Positions 1 to 9,359 of a DNA stretch of 64,000 nt are shown here, in pieces. Every line of letters begins with the position of its first letter. Within the stretch, counting starts at the first letter, position 1. The notes beneath the pieces are model-generated. The model was given only the letters and a program-made list of their open reading frames with translations. It was not told the DNA's origin and made no database searches. The position numbers and the translations under genes were made by a program. Origin of the DNA: Marinilabilia salmonicolor (GTDB lineage: Bacteria; Bacteroidota; Bacteroidia; Bacteroidales; Marinilabiliaceae); contig NZ_PVTS01000020.1 of the NCBI RefSeq assembly GCF_003003035.1, forward strand, positions 19,305 through 83,304. Direction: 5' to 3'.

Positions 1-834
1 AATATAAATGATGGGGATGATACTCAGTATTCCATGTTAAAAAAACTGGAATTAAGTGAGAATGATCATTTAGAATTAATGAGTTATTGTACTCAGAAAG
101 GTGTCCAATTCCTTTCAACGGGCTTTGATGAGATTAGTATTGATTTTTTGGACAAATTGAATATCAAATTATTTAAAGTTCCTTCAGGCGAAATTACCAA
201 TAAACCATATCTGCAACATATTTCATCCAAAAAGAAGCCTGTCATTTTAAGTACTGGGATGGCAACGATCTCTGAAATTGAAAATGCATTACAAGTTTTG
301 ACTACAGAAGGTATTCCAAAAGACCAAATAACCGTTTTACACTGTAATACAGAATATCCTACTCCCATGGAGGATGTCAACCTTAAGGCCATGGAAACGA
401 TAAAGAATGAATTAAAGGTTAAAATTGGGTATTCTGATCATACTTTAGGCATTGAAGTGCCAGTTGCAGCCGTGGCTCTTGGGGCCTCAGTAATTGAAAA
501 ACACTTTACATTAGACAGAAATCTTCCAGGACCTGACCATAGAGCATCACTTGAGCCAGATGAATTAGAACAAATGGTCAAAGCCATTAGGAATGTGGAA
601 TTAGCATTGTCAGGCTCAGGAAGGAAGGAACCAAGCCCAAGTGAACAAAAAAACATTAGTGTCGCCAGAAAAAGCATTGTGGCTGCAAGAAGGATTAGTA
701 AGGGTGAAAAGTTTTCGCCTGAAAATATTACTGTAAAAAGACCTGGTGATGGAATTAGTCCAATGTTATGGGATGATGTTATAGGGAAAGATGCTAAACA
801 GAATTTTGAAGAGGATGAATTAATTAAAATATAA
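1..834 (+). CDS. neuB: N-acetylneuraminate/legionaminate synthase, 5' partial
   Basis: The reading frame is open to the left edge of the window, so the N-terminus is missing. The product is a NeuB/LegI-type synthase, which condenses phosphoenolpyruvate with a 6-carbon amino sugar to make a 9-carbon nonulosonic acid in the cytoplasm. Visible family features are the KVPSGE strand, the STGMAT motif, LHCNTEYPTP, the IGYSDHT segment and EKHFTLDR in the TIM barrel, followed by a C-terminal SAF (antifreeze-like) domain from about VARKSIVAA to the end. It opens a run with NeuC-, PtmE- and NeuA-like genes. The PtmE neighbour favours legionaminic acid over sialic acid as product; this is inference from context. 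Confidence 0.9.
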   Translation, partial: NINDGDDTQYSMLKKLELSENDHLELMSYCTQKGVQFLSTGFDEISIDFLDKLNIKLFKVPSGEITNKPYLQHISSKKKPVILSTGMATISEIENALQVLTTEGIPKDQITVLHCNTEYPTPMEDVNLKAMETIKNELKVKIGYSDHTLGIEVPVAAVALGASVIEKHFTLDRNLPGPDHRASLEPDELEQMVKAIRNVELALSGSGRKEPSPSEQKNISVARKSIVAARRISKGEKFSPENITVKRPGDGISPMLWDDVIGKDAKQNFEEDELIKI

Positions 835-926
835 TCTACATGTAGGGTTAAGTGGGATTACAAAATAATCAAGAATTATTTTTGTCTGGTTTTGAATCTC
901 ATTTGTGATAATTGTGGAAATTAATT

Positions 927-2090
927 ATGAAGAAAATTGCTATCATAACTGCCACGCGTGCTGAATATGGGCTTTTAAGGCCTCTGATTGAATTGGTACA
1001 TAAAGATCCGGAACTTGAACTTCAACTTTTGGTAACAGGAGCCCATCTTTCTCCTTACCACGGAAATACATGGCAACAAATCGAAACAGACGGTTACCCC
1101 ATTGATAAAAAAATTGAGATCCTTCTATCTTCTGATACTCCGGTAGCTGTCTCAAAAGCTATGGGATTGGCACAAGTTTCCTTTGCAGAGACTTTTGAAG
1201 AACTGAAACCTGATATTGTAGTTATTTTAGGTGACCGTTACGAAATGCTGGCCATAGCATCTACCTCTTTATTGTTTAATATTCCTATTGCTCATCTTCA
1301 TGGGGGAGAATTGACTTTTGGTGCTATTGACGACTCCATAAGACATGCCATTACAAAAATGAGTAGTTTACATTTTACCTCAACAGAAGAATACAGGAAA
1401 CGGGTTATTCAAATGGGGGAAGCTCCTGGATCAGTTTTCAACACAGGTGCCATTGGATTAGACAACATTAGAAATCTTAAGCTATTTAATCGACAGGAGT
1501 TAGAATCAGCCATTGGAACAAAACTTAAGAATAGAAATTTCTTAATAACTTATCATCCTGAAACCCGCAACAATGAATCCATAATATATCAAATGGATCA
1601 GTTATTGGGTACATTAGATGGATTTGATAACGACACGCTACTCCTCTTTACCGGGGCCAATGCAGATGTTCACGGTAATGAAATCAATGCCATTTTTAAA
1701 GAGTTTGTTACAAACCATCCTAAAAAGTCTCTTTTTTTTGAGTCATTAGGACAGATAAGATATCTGTCATGTCTCAAACATTTTGATATGGTAATCGGGA
1801 ATTCATCAAGCGGTATTATTGAAGCCCCTTCCTTCCGCATTCCGGTCGTAAACATTGGAGAGAGACAGGCTGGACGTATTATGGCCCAGAATGTAATTAG
1901 TTGTCAAAATAGTAAGGCTGAAATAAAAAGTGCTATACGCAAAGGGTTGTCTGCATCTTTTCGAAAAAGCATTGAATTTTTAATATCTCCTTATGGAGAA
2001 GGAAATGCTGCCCCTCAAATAATAGATATTTTAAAAAAATCGTGTATTCAAGGTGTAAAGAAATTTCATGATTTAAAACCTCAACCTTAG
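927..2090 (+). CDS. neuC: UDP/GDP-sugar 2-epimerase, hydrolysing (NeuC/LegG type)
   Basis: A 387-residue hydrolysing 2-epimerase that releases the nucleotide and gives the free 2-epimerised amino sugar used by the synthase upstream. The ATG at 927 gives the expected N-terminus MKKIAIITATRAEYG; the in-frame TTG at 912 is less likely. Motifs: GDRYEMLA near residue 102, HLHGGE near 123, the SIRHAITK segment near 137, and NSSSGIIEA near 290, all typical of the WecB/NeuC fold. Length matches the family. With a PtmE-like gene next to it, the substrate may be GDP-diacetylbacillosamine (LegG activity) rather than UDP-GlcNAc; sequence alone does not settle this. Confidence 0.88.
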   Translation: MKKIAIITATRAEYGLLRPLIELVHKDPELELQLLVTGAHLSPYHGNTWQQIETDGYPIDKKIEILLSSDTPVAVSKAMGLAQVSFAETFEELKPDIVVILGDRYEMLAIASTSLLFNIPIAHLHGGELTFGAIDDSIRHAITKMSSLHFTSTEEYRKRVIQMGEAPGSVFNTGAIGLDNIRNLKLFNRQELESAIGTKLKNRNFLITYHPETRNNESIIYQMDQLLGTLDGFDNDTLLLFTGANADVHGNEINAIFKEFVTNHPKKSLFFESLGQIRYLSCLKHFDMVIGNSSSGIIEAPSFRIPVVNIGERQAGRIMAQNVISCQNSKAEIKSAIRKGLSASFRKSIEFLISPYGEGNAAPQIIDILKKSCIQGVKKFHDLKPQP

Positions 2091-2153
2091 TATCAGGCGA
2101 ATCACTTATTTTCAAAGCACCTGCTAATTTGGTTATCTAATTACTTAAAAAAA

Positions 2154-3197
2154 ATGATTAACCACACTAAACACATCATACATTCCGGGGTACCCCTTAA
2201 GGAAGCACTAAAAATGCTCAATGAAGTTCCTAAAAATCTCTCCCTGTTTGTTGTTAACGAAAAAAAACAGTTGATAGGAACACTAACCGATGGAGATATC
2301 CGCCGGGGACTACTTGCCGGTATTCCCGTTGATTCTAACGTTGACGAATTTATGTTCACCTCTTTCCATGCTCTACATGGAAGCCCTGAACCAAAAGACA
2401 TTCAAAAATTGAGAGAATTGGGGATTAAGCTTGTTCCAATATTGAACGAGGAAAAGAAGATTATTAAAATACTTGACCTGAAGCAAATAAAAACCAGTCT
2501 TCCTGTTGATGCTGTTATCATGGCGGGTGGCCGGGGCGAAAGGCTGCGCCCGCTTACCGATAATGTACCTAAACCCATGTTGCCGCTGGGCGATAAACCT
2601 ATCATTGAGCACAATATTGATAGGCTTAAGGAGTACGGTATAAGTAATATTCATATATCGATTAATTATCTTGGTCAGCAAATTATTGATCGTTTTGGAG
2701 ATGGAGAATCCAGAAATTTAAATATCAAATATGTCGCAGAAGATAAGCCATTAGGAACTATTGGCTCCATCAGTTTGATTGAAGAATTTGAAAATCCTTA
2801 CATTCTTGTTATGAATTCTGATCTTTTTACTGATGCTGATTTTGAAGATATGTGGTTGTCAATGCAAGAACGGAATGCGGATCTATGCGTTGCTTCCATT
2901 CCTTATACAGTTAATATTCCGTTTGCTATAATGGAACGAACAAACGACAGTATAACAGGACTTAAAGAGAAACCCAGCAATACTCATTATGCTAATGCGG
3001 GTATTTATATGTTTCGTAAAGATGTATTAAAACAAATTCCTCACAACCAAAAATTTAATGCAACTGATTTAATTGAGGCAGTAATCGCAAAAAAAGGGAA
3101 GGTAATTGATAATCCAATCACGGGTTACTGGATTGATATTGGAAGGCATGAAGAATATCATAAAGCGAAAGAGATAATTAAGCATCTTAAACATTAG
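2154..3197 (+). CDS. CBS-domain nucleotidyltransferase (PtmE-like)
   Basis: A 347-residue protein with two parts. Residues 1 to about 115 form a CBS pair (SLFVVNEKKQLIGTLTDGDI in the first repeat, LVPILNEEKKIIKIL in the second). From residue 119 there is a nucleotide-sugar pyrophosphorylase domain with AGGRGERLRP at about 124-133 and VPKPMLPLGDKPI at about 138-150. This CBS plus NTP-transferase architecture is that of PtmE, the glucosamine-1-phosphate guanylyltransferase that starts the GDP-linked legionaminic acid route in Campylobacter. The CBS pair may sense a nucleotide. The gene lies 63 bp after neuC and 5 bp before neuA, so it is part of the same operon. Confidence 0.82.
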   Translation: MINHTKHIIHSGVPLKEALKMLNEVPKNLSLFVVNEKKQLIGTLTDGDIRRGLLAGIPVDSNVDEFMFTSFHALHGSPEPKDIQKLRELGIKLVPILNEEKKIIKILDLKQIKTSLPVDAVIMAGGRGERLRPLTDNVPKPMLPLGDKPIIEHNIDRLKEYGISNIHISINYLGQQIIDRFGDGESRNLNIKYVAEDKPLGTIGSISLIEEFENPYILVMNSDLFTDADFEDMWLSMQERNADLCVASIPYTVNIPFAIMERTNDSITGLKEKPSNTHYANAGIYMFRKDVLKQIPHNQKFNATDLIEAVIAKKGKVIDNPITGYWIDIGRHEEYHKAKEIIKHLKH

Positions 3198-3202
3198 AGA
3201 AT

Positions 3203-3904
3203 ATGGATTATGAGATTCGTGAGAGATTAGTGGTTATTCCAGCTAGGGGTGGTTCCAAGGGACTTCCAAAGAAAAATATTAAAATACTAAATGGAAAGTG
3301 TTTGATTTATTATTCTATTGATGCGGCAAGGGAAGTAGTTTCGGATGATGATATTTGTATTACAACAGATGATATTGAGATTAAAGAAACTGTTGAAAAT
3401 TATGGGTTAAAAGTTCCATTTTTACGACCTGCTGAGTTGGCAACAGATTCTGCTGAAACCTATTCAGTTTTATTGCATGCATTAAATTATTATGAAAGTT
3501 TAGGGATAAAATATAAGCGACTTATTTTGCTTCAACCGACTTCGCCGTTACGGAAAGGAAAACATGTTAAGGAAGCGGATCAATTATATTCATCTGAAAT
3601 AGATATGGTTGTTTCGGTAAAAGAAACTAAGAGTAATCCTTATTATTTATTGTTTGAAGAAAACGAAAAAGGCTTTTTGGTTAAGTCAAAAGATGGTGAT
3701 TTTGTGAGAAGACAAGATTGCCCCAAGGTTTGGGAATTTAATGGTGCTGTTTATATTATTAACTCCGAATCTCTTCGGCAAATGCCATTGAATAAATTCA
3801 AGAGAGTTGTGAAGTATGAAATGGATGAGTATAGTTCATTTGACATAGATGATGAAATGGATTGGAAAATTATTTTGGAATATACAAAACAAAATGGTAT
3901 TTGA
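3203..3904 (+). CDS. neuA: CMP-nonulosonate cytidylyltransferase (NeuA/LegF)
   Basis: A 233-residue acylneuraminate cytidylyltransferase that activates the nonulosonic acid with CTP. The nucleotide-binding motif IPARGGSKGLPKKN is at about residues 12-25 and QPTSPLR lies near 113. Near residues 172-180 RRQDCPKVWEFNGAVY is the typical substrate-site region, and SFDIDDEMDW closes the fold. Length is that of the short, single-domain NeuA group. It is only 5 bp behind the PtmE-like gene. Together the first four genes would supply a CMP-activated sugar to a transferase encoded further down. Confidence 0.9.
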   Translation: MDYEIRERLVVIPARGGSKGLPKKNIKILNGKCLIYYSIDAAREVVSDDDICITTDDIEIKETVENYGLKVPFLRPAELATDSAETYSVLLHALNYYESLGIKYKRLILLQPTSPLRKGKHVKEADQLYSSEIDMVVSVKETKSNPYYLLFEENEKGFLVKSKDGDFVRRQDCPKVWEFNGAVYIINSESLRQMPLNKFKRVVKYEMDEYSSFDIDDEMDWKIILEYTKQNGI

Positions 3905-4007
3905 ACAAATGTGAATCTATGAAAGTATGATATTTTTTCTATATGGCGCATGATAACATTAACTTAATGAGATTGATATGTAACGAATTTAATGAATAAG
4001 AATCCTG

Positions 4008-5429
4008 ATGCCAAGCCTCTTAAAAAATACAGTAATATATACAATTGGAAGAATGTTTCCTCAAATGGCTAATTTTATTTTGTTGCCACTCTATACTCGC
4101 TATTTAAGTACTGATGGTTATGGGATCGTTGAGTCCATGCTTGTATTTGGAATGATATTGTCCATTTTTTTATCAATGGCTTCCGAAAGATCAATGTTTC
4201 GACTTTATTATGATTATGGAAGTATAAAGGGGAGAATGTATTTTGTTGGAAACGTCTTCTTGCTAATCTTGATGTCCTCAACCTTTTTTACAGTTGGACT
4301 TTTTCTTTTTGATGATTATGTGACTATAATATATGAATCAATAGAGTTTAATCCTTATTATGTGTACACTATTGTAAGTTCTTTTTGCCTTTCCTACTCA
4401 TTTATTCCAATGACTTTATTTCAAGTAGAGGGGAAAGCTATAAACTTTATTTTTCTCAATATTGGGATATTTCTCCTTAATACAGCATTTATTGTTTTTT
4501 TTGTTGTTATAGAAGAACAAGGTTCTGAGGGATATTTGAAAGGGAAAATGATTGCGAGTATTATTTTGTTGCCTGTCTTTTTATGGATAATATTTAAACG
4601 TTCGATTGTTAAGTTTAAGTTTGAAGTATTGAAAAACATTTTAAGTTTTTCAATACCAATGATACCAGTATTGATCATGGCTTGGGTTTTAAATATGTCA
4701 AATAGGATTTTTATTGAGCAGTATTATAGTCTTGAAGAGGTGGGGGTCTTTTCTTTAGCCTTTAAAATAGCTAGTTTGGGAAGTATAATCTTAGCTGCTT
4801 TATTTACATCATATAATCCTGTTTTTTATAAAATTGCAAACGAGAAAGGTGTAAGAGATGCAAAACCTGAATTAAAAAAAGTTAATAACGTAATTATTAT
4901 TGCGGTGTTTGCTGTGTTGGGCGTAATTGCTTTTTTATCAGAAGAGTTAATTATGGTGGTGTTTGATTCAAGATATCATTTAGCCGGGAAATTGATTCCA
5001 GTTCTCTTGCTATCAGTATTATTTGTTCAATTAACCGGTCTTCTAAACCTAATGATTTACCAGCAAAAAAAAACATATTTGGTAACAATTGTATCTGTTG
5101 TTGGAGCATTTACGAGTGTAGGTTTGAATTTTATACTTGTTCCCAATTATGGAATGTGGGGAGCTGCATATGCAAGTGCTTTAACGTCATTTTTTATGTT
5201 TTTGCTGGAGTATATTTTCGCTACAAAAGCATACTTTATCCCAATGCCTATTTTTAGAATATCAGGTTGGCTGGTAGTATTATCTGTTGTAATATACGTA
5301 GGAAATTATTTTCTTTCTGAAACGATTTGGTTAAAGCTATTGGTTAAATTGCTATTGATTGTTTTGATGATTGCATTTTTTTACCAAAATAATAGGGGAA
5401 AAATACAATTTTTGCTAAAGGATTTTTGA
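4008..5429 (+). CDS. polysaccharide flippase (Wzx/PST family)
   Basis: A 473-residue, strongly hydrophobic protein with about 12-14 predicted membrane segments over its whole length. The N-terminus ([20 protein letters not shown] and LPLYTRYLS) is the hallmark start of the polysaccharide transporter / MATE-like Wzx family, which flips undecaprenyl-linked repeat units across the inner membrane. It follows neuA after about 100 bp and is almost contiguous (1 bp) with the acetyltransferase behind it. Codon use is very AT-rich, as in the rest of this cluster, which is common for horizontally exchanged surface-glycan loci. Confidence 0.87.
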   Translation: MPSLLKNTVIYTIGRMFPQMANFILLPLYTRYLSTDGYGIVESMLVFGMILSIFLSMASERSMFRLYYDYGSIKGRMYFVGNVFLLILMSSTFFTVGLFLFDDYVTIIYESIEFNPYYVYTIVSSFCLSYSFIPMTLFQVEGKAINFIFLNIGIFLLNTAFIVFFVVIEEQGSEGYLKGKMIASIILLPVFLWIIFKRSIVKFKFEVLKNILSFSIPMIPVLIMAWVLNMSNRIFIEQYYSLEEVGVFSLAFKIASLGSIILAALFTSYNPVFYKIANEKGVRDAKPELKKVNNVIIIAVFAVLGVIAFLSEELIMVVFDSRYHLAGKLIPVLLLSVLFVQLTGLLNLMIYQQKKTYLVTIVSVVGAFTSVGLNFILVPNYGMWGAAYASALTSFFMFLLEYIFATKAYFIPMPIFRISGWLVVLSVVIYVGNYFLSETIWLKLLVKLLLIVLMIAFFYQNNRGKIQFLLKDF

Positions 5430-5430
5430 T

Positions 5431-5988
5431 ATGGGAGGTTTGTTAAATGTATTTTTACGCTTTAGGGTCTACCGAGTTTTTGAACATTTATCGAATTTAA
5501 ATTTAAAGTTAAGAATTCGGCAATTTGAAATTGAATCAGGACAGAAGATTAATTTTATAGCTCAGGGAAGTAATAATCTAGCTTTATTGGGAGATTTAAG
5601 CAAGTTTAAAATACACTCTACAAGTCATATTAAATCAGATGCTTTTATTGAATGTAGTGGAGGAGTCGAAATTGGTAAGTATTTTCATACAGGAAGAGGA
5701 TTAACAATTTTTTCCACGAATCATAATTATGATAGCAAGTTAAGTATTCCATATGATGAAATAAGTATACTGGCTCCTGTTAAAATAAAAGATTTTGTCT
5801 GGTGTGGTGCGAATGTAACTATAGTTCCTGGGGTGACAATAGGGGAAGGAGCTGTAGTTGGTGCTGGAGCGGTTGTGACAAAGAATGTTCCTCCGTGCGC
5901 TATTGTAGGGGGTAATCCAGCAAAAATAATCAAGTATAGAGATGTGGAAATATTTAATATATTAAAAAGAGAAGGAAAATACTTTTAA
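5431..5988 (+). CDS. left-handed beta-helix acyltransferase (CatB/WbbJ type)
   Basis: A 185-residue acetyltransferase of the hexapeptide-repeat family. From about residue 45 the sequence shows the imperfect [LIV]GxxxX repeats ([52 protein letters not shown]), ending with the characteristic [10 protein letters not shown]. The family transfers an acetyl group from acetyl-CoA to a sugar hydroxyl or amine. FSTNHNYD carries the likely catalytic His. It starts 1 bp after the flippase stop and its TAA overlaps the next ATG (TAATG), so translation is probably coupled. A role in decorating the repeat unit is likely. Confidence 0.87.
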   Translation: MGGLLNVFLRFRVYRVFEHLSNLNLKLRIRQFEIESGQKINFIAQGSNNLALLGDLSKFKIHSTSHIKSDAFIECSGGVEIGKYFHTGRGLTIFSTNHNYDSKLSIPYDEISILAPVKIKDFVWCGANVTIVPGVTIGEGAVVGAGAVVTKNVPPCAIVGGNPAKIIKYRDVEIFNILKREGKYF

Positions 5989-7028
5989 TGGAATTTGATG
6001 CTTTAATCTTTATTCAAGCCGCTGGAGATACCTTATATGCTTTAGATTTGCTTAAGAAATATCAGGGAAAACGAGTCCATTTGTGCGTTATTAATATTGA
6101 GAATGTATACTTTTATTTAAAAAAAATCTCACTTGAGAATGTACAACTAGATTTTTATCCATATATTAATTTTAATCATAAAAACATAATTTCAATTTGG
6201 AAGTCTAGAAATAACATTAAGGAAGTATTTGAATCGTACTTTGAAAGAAATAAATATCAAGAAATTTATTTCTTTTCTCGTTTTTTTGATTGGTTAACAC
6301 CTACTTTAATAGGAAAATATAATGAAAAATATCCTGTCAAGGTTCATTATTTAAATTACAACGATGAGTACGCAGTTCGGACGGATAAAAAATTATATCT
6401 ATCCTCCAAAAGTTTTTTCGCTCATAAATATTTTATTTCAATAGTTCAATTCATCACTGGAATTAGTTTTTTTGCACGGTATGAGAGAAGAACTATAGAG
6501 TTTGACTATAAAAAATATGGTATAGAGAGTCGTGAGGTTTCATACTCACCAAGAGTGCCCATTGAATATCAAGTAAATTTCGAATACATTGATGATAGAT
6601 CTATCTTATTCTTAATATCACCTGTTGAATTTGAACTAATAACATCTTCGTCTGTCGTTAAGTTAAAATCTTTTTTAGGTGAGTTAAGGAAAGACGGGTT
6701 TAATTTAATTGTTAAAGGCCATCCACGGTTGGGCATTCCAAAGGAATTGATTAATTGTTTTGACAATGAAATTCCAATGGAAATCCCTGTAGAAATTATA
6801 AATTTTGAGAAGAAGAAGTTTACTCTAGGAGTTTTTTCTTCCGGACTGTCGTTTTTGTCTCTTTACTCTAATGGACCTGTTTTTTCTTTAATAGATTCAT
6901 TGCATTTTAAGAATCCTCAAGTTGTCTCTGGATATAAAAAATACCTGTTAGAGCGCTCAAATCAAAAAATTTCTTTCCCTTCAAGTTTTGATTGTCTTAA
7001 GAGTCTTATGGTCCCGGGAAAAGTTTAA
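5988..7028 (+). CDS. putative glycosyltransferase with HP motif (sialyltransferase-like)
   Basis: A 346-residue protein that I do not recognise with certainty. It has no membrane segment or signal peptide. KGHPRLGIP at about residues 243-251 and a Ser-Ser pair in GVFSSGLS near 284 resemble the HP motif and serine motif of bacterial sialyl- and polysialyltransferases (GT38/GT52-type, GT-B fold), which use CMP-activated sugars. Because this operon makes a CMP-nonulosonate, a transferase for that sugar is expected, and this is the best candidate. It overlaps the preceding stop codon by 1 bp. The function is inferred from two short motifs and context only. Confidence 0.5.
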   Translation: MEFDALIFIQAAGDTLYALDLLKKYQGKRVHLCVINIENVYFYLKKISLENVQLDFYPYINFNHKNIISIWKSRNNIKEVFESYFERNKYQEIYFFSRFFDWLTPTLIGKYNEKYPVKVHYLNYNDEYAVRTDKKLYLSSKSFFAHKYFISIVQFITGISFFARYERRTIEFDYKKYGIESREVSYSPRVPIEYQVNFEYIDDRSILFLISPVEFELITSSSVVKLKSFLGELRKDGFNLIVKGHPRLGIPKELINCFDNEIPMEIPVEIINFEKKKFTLGVFSSGLSFLSLYSNGPVFSLIDSLHFKNPQVVSGYKKYLLERSNQKISFPSSFDCLKSLMVPGKV

Positions 7029-7119
7029 TGATTTTATTTATAGGTTACCTACGGCTGGAATTGACTGTTGTCAGCCCGAATTTTCATAGGAGTATTCAAT
7101 ATTTTGAAATAAAAGATTG

Positions 7120-8118
7120 ATGGAAAGAATTGAAATCATAAATGATTCTTATTCAACAACGAAAAGGTTATTTAAAAGTCGTGCTTACATGGAGTTAAGA
7201 GGAGCTGATTTGGAAGTAAAAGAGGGAGGACTTCGCTTAAGGGGATTCACTAAAGAAAACAGTGAAAAGTTACCATTGATTTCTGTAATTACAATTGTTT
7301 ATAATGCTGCAAGTGTATTAGAATCTACAATTAAGAGTGTTTTATTTCAGGATTATTCAAATGTTGAATATATTATAATTGATGGTGAATCCATAGATGG
7401 AACATCATATGTAATAAAAAAATATGATAAGTGTGTTGATTACTGGATTTCTGAGAAGGATAAGGGTATTTATGATGCAATGAACAAAGGGGCTGAATTT
7501 GCAAGAGGCCAGTGGATTATCTATATGAATGCTGGAGACAGTTTTTATAATTGTGATACTTTAAAAAAGTTTGTTGCTTCAATTTCAGAAAATGAAAATG
7601 CTGAGATTATTTATGGCGATACTTATCTGCATTCCGAGTTTGGGGAGAAAGCATTTAAGATGAGTGATCATCGGTTATTAAGAATATTGAATTCTCATAA
7701 TACCATATGTCATCAATCAGCATTTGTAAGAAGAGAAGTTGTGCAAAATTTAATGTTTAGGGATTTTAAATATTCAATGGATCTTGAATTTTGGACAAGA
7801 TGTCTTCAAAATGGACTGAAATTTAAGCATATTAGTGAAATAGTAAGTAATTATTATGTAGGCGGTATATCTTCAAGCCCTAATACTGCTCTTTCTGTTT
7901 TGATTGAACATCGAATTGTAAAGATGCTTTGGTTGCGAAATTATTCCACGAAAGCTTTAATTTCTCTTGTGTTCGATTATTACAAACTTTATTCTAAATT
8001 ATTTTTAAGGTCTTTTTTAGGGAATAAGAAATATTACAAACTCAAAAAAAGTTTAAAAGCGTTAAATAAAAGAAATGTTATTGTGATTCTTGTAGTTCTA
8101 AGTATCCTTTTGTTTTGA
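7120..8118 (+). CDS. glycosyltransferase family 2
   Basis: A 332-residue inverting-type glycosyltransferase with a GT-A fold. The start ATG at 7120 is preferred over the TTG one codon earlier. An N-terminal stretch of about 48 residues precedes the catalytic domain, which begins at PLISVITIVYNAASVLE. The nucleotide-sugar binding Asp pair is seen in IIIDGESIDGT (about 88-98), and the DxD-like position lies in YMNAGDSFY. EKDKGIYDAMNKGAEFARG is typical of the WcaA/colanic-acid type GT2 group. A hydrophobic segment lies at the very C-terminus (VIVILVVLSILLF), suggesting membrane attachment. Confidence 0.86.
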   Translation: MERIEIINDSYSTTKRLFKSRAYMELRGADLEVKEGGLRLRGFTKENSEKLPLISVITIVYNAASVLESTIKSVLFQDYSNVEYIIIDGESIDGTSYVIKKYDKCVDYWISEKDKGIYDAMNKGAEFARGQWIIYMNAGDSFYNCDTLKKFVASISENENAEIIYGDTYLHSEFGEKAFKMSDHRLLRILNSHNTICHQSAFVRREVVQNLMFRDFKYSMDLEFWTRCLQNGLKFKHISEIVSNYYVGGISSSPNTALSVLIEHRIVKMLWLRNYSTKALISLVFDYYKLYSKLFLRSFLGNKKYYKLKKSLKALNKRNVIVILVVLSILLF

Positions 8119-8168
8119 TGAGGTGTATTGCTATTTGATGTCCTGCCAAGTAACCCAGCTGAAGTTAT

Positions 8169-9353
8169 ATGAAAATATTAATATTTAATACGCTTTATTA
8201 TCCAAATATTACTGGAGGCGCAGAGAAGTCCGTTCAACTTTTAGCTGAAGGATTAGTAAAAGCGAATTATACTCCTATAATAGTATCTAGTTCAGACCAA
8301 ACATCTGTAAGTTATGTAAATGGCGTAAAGGTATATTATGTAAAAACATCTAACTTGTATTGGGCATTTCATGCAAAGCGAGAACCGAACCATAAAAAGT
8401 ATATTTGGCATATATTAGATGCTTACAATCCTTTAAATAATCAGATAGAGAAAATTTTAAAATATGAAAGGCCAGACCTTGTTCATACAAATAATTTGGC
8501 TGGTTTTTCTGTTTCAGTTTGGAAGCTGGCCCAAAAATATAAGATTAAGATTATTCACACTTTAAGAGACTATTATTTATTATGTCCTTCTTTGACAATG
8601 TTTAAAAACGGCCATAATTGTGATCGTCAGTGTAGAACTTGCCAAATGCTTTCCATTCCGAAGAAGATGTTATCCCAAAATATTGATGCTGTTGTTGGAA
8701 TAAGTCAATATATCTTGGAAAAACATTGTAAGGAAGGGTATTTTTTAGATTCCAAAAAGGACATAATATTTAATAGTGTTTCTACCCGCTTATCAGAAAT
8801 AAAAGAGAATCCGACCGGGGAAACAGTTGTTGGATTTGTTGGAACGCTAACCCCTAGCAAAGGAATTGAAACTCTATTAAAGGGTTTTGTAAAGCTTGAA
8901 CAAGAGGATGTAAAGCTTTATGTTTATGGAAAAGGAGCTGAACCAAATTATGAAAGTTATTTAAAAAAAACATATTCAGATGATAGAATAGATTTTAAAG
9001 GCTTTCGTAATGCAGAGAATATTTATGGTAATATAGATTTACTCGTTGTACCTTCTCTTTGGAACGAACCGTTTGGAAGAATTGTTCCGGAAGCTAATTC
9101 CTTTCATGTTCCAGTATTGGCATCGAGTAAGGGAGGTTTACCAGAACTTATAAAAGTTGGGGAAAATGGTTATTTGTTTGATGTTGATAATGTCAATGAA
9201 TTAACCGAAAAATTATCAACCCTTATCAAAGAGGTAAAAAGCCGGACATTCTCCTTTGATGTAGAAATGTTTTCTCAGGAAAAAATAACTCGTCAATATG
9301 TAGAGTTGTTTGAAAGGGTTAGTATGGTAGATGATAAAAAGTCTTTGGTTTGA
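8169..9353 (+). CDS. glycosyltransferase family 4
   Basis: A 394-residue GT-B glycosyltransferase. The N-terminus (TLYYPNITGGAEKSVQLLAE) contains the GGAE loop of GT4 enzymes. The C-terminal domain begins at VVGFVGTLTPSKGIETLL and holds the EPFGRIVPEAN motif (E-x7-E) that binds the nucleotide sugar. A cysteine cluster at about residues 150-165 (HNCDRQCRTC) is seen in a subgroup of GT4 proteins and may bind a metal. It is expected to be cytoplasmic and to act in repeat-unit assembly. The gene ends 6 bp before the polymerase gene. Confidence 0.88.
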   Translation: MKILIFNTLYYPNITGGAEKSVQLLAEGLVKANYTPIIVSSSDQTSVSYVNGVKVYYVKTSNLYWAFHAKREPNHKKYIWHILDAYNPLNNQIEKILKYERPDLVHTNNLAGFSVSVWKLAQKYKIKIIHTLRDYYLLCPSLTMFKNGHNCDRQCRTCQMLSIPKKMLSQNIDAVVGISQYILEKHCKEGYFLDSKKDIIFNSVSTRLSEIKENPTGETVVGFVGTLTPSKGIETLLKGFVKLEQEDVKLYVYGKGAEPNYESYLKKTYSDDRIDFKGFRNAENIYGNIDLLVVPSLWNEPFGRIVPEANSFHVPVLASSKGGLPELIKVGENGYLFDVDNVNELTEKLSTLIKEVKSRTFSFDVEMFSQEKITRQYVELFERVSMVDDKKSLV

Positions 9354-9359
9354 TTTAAA

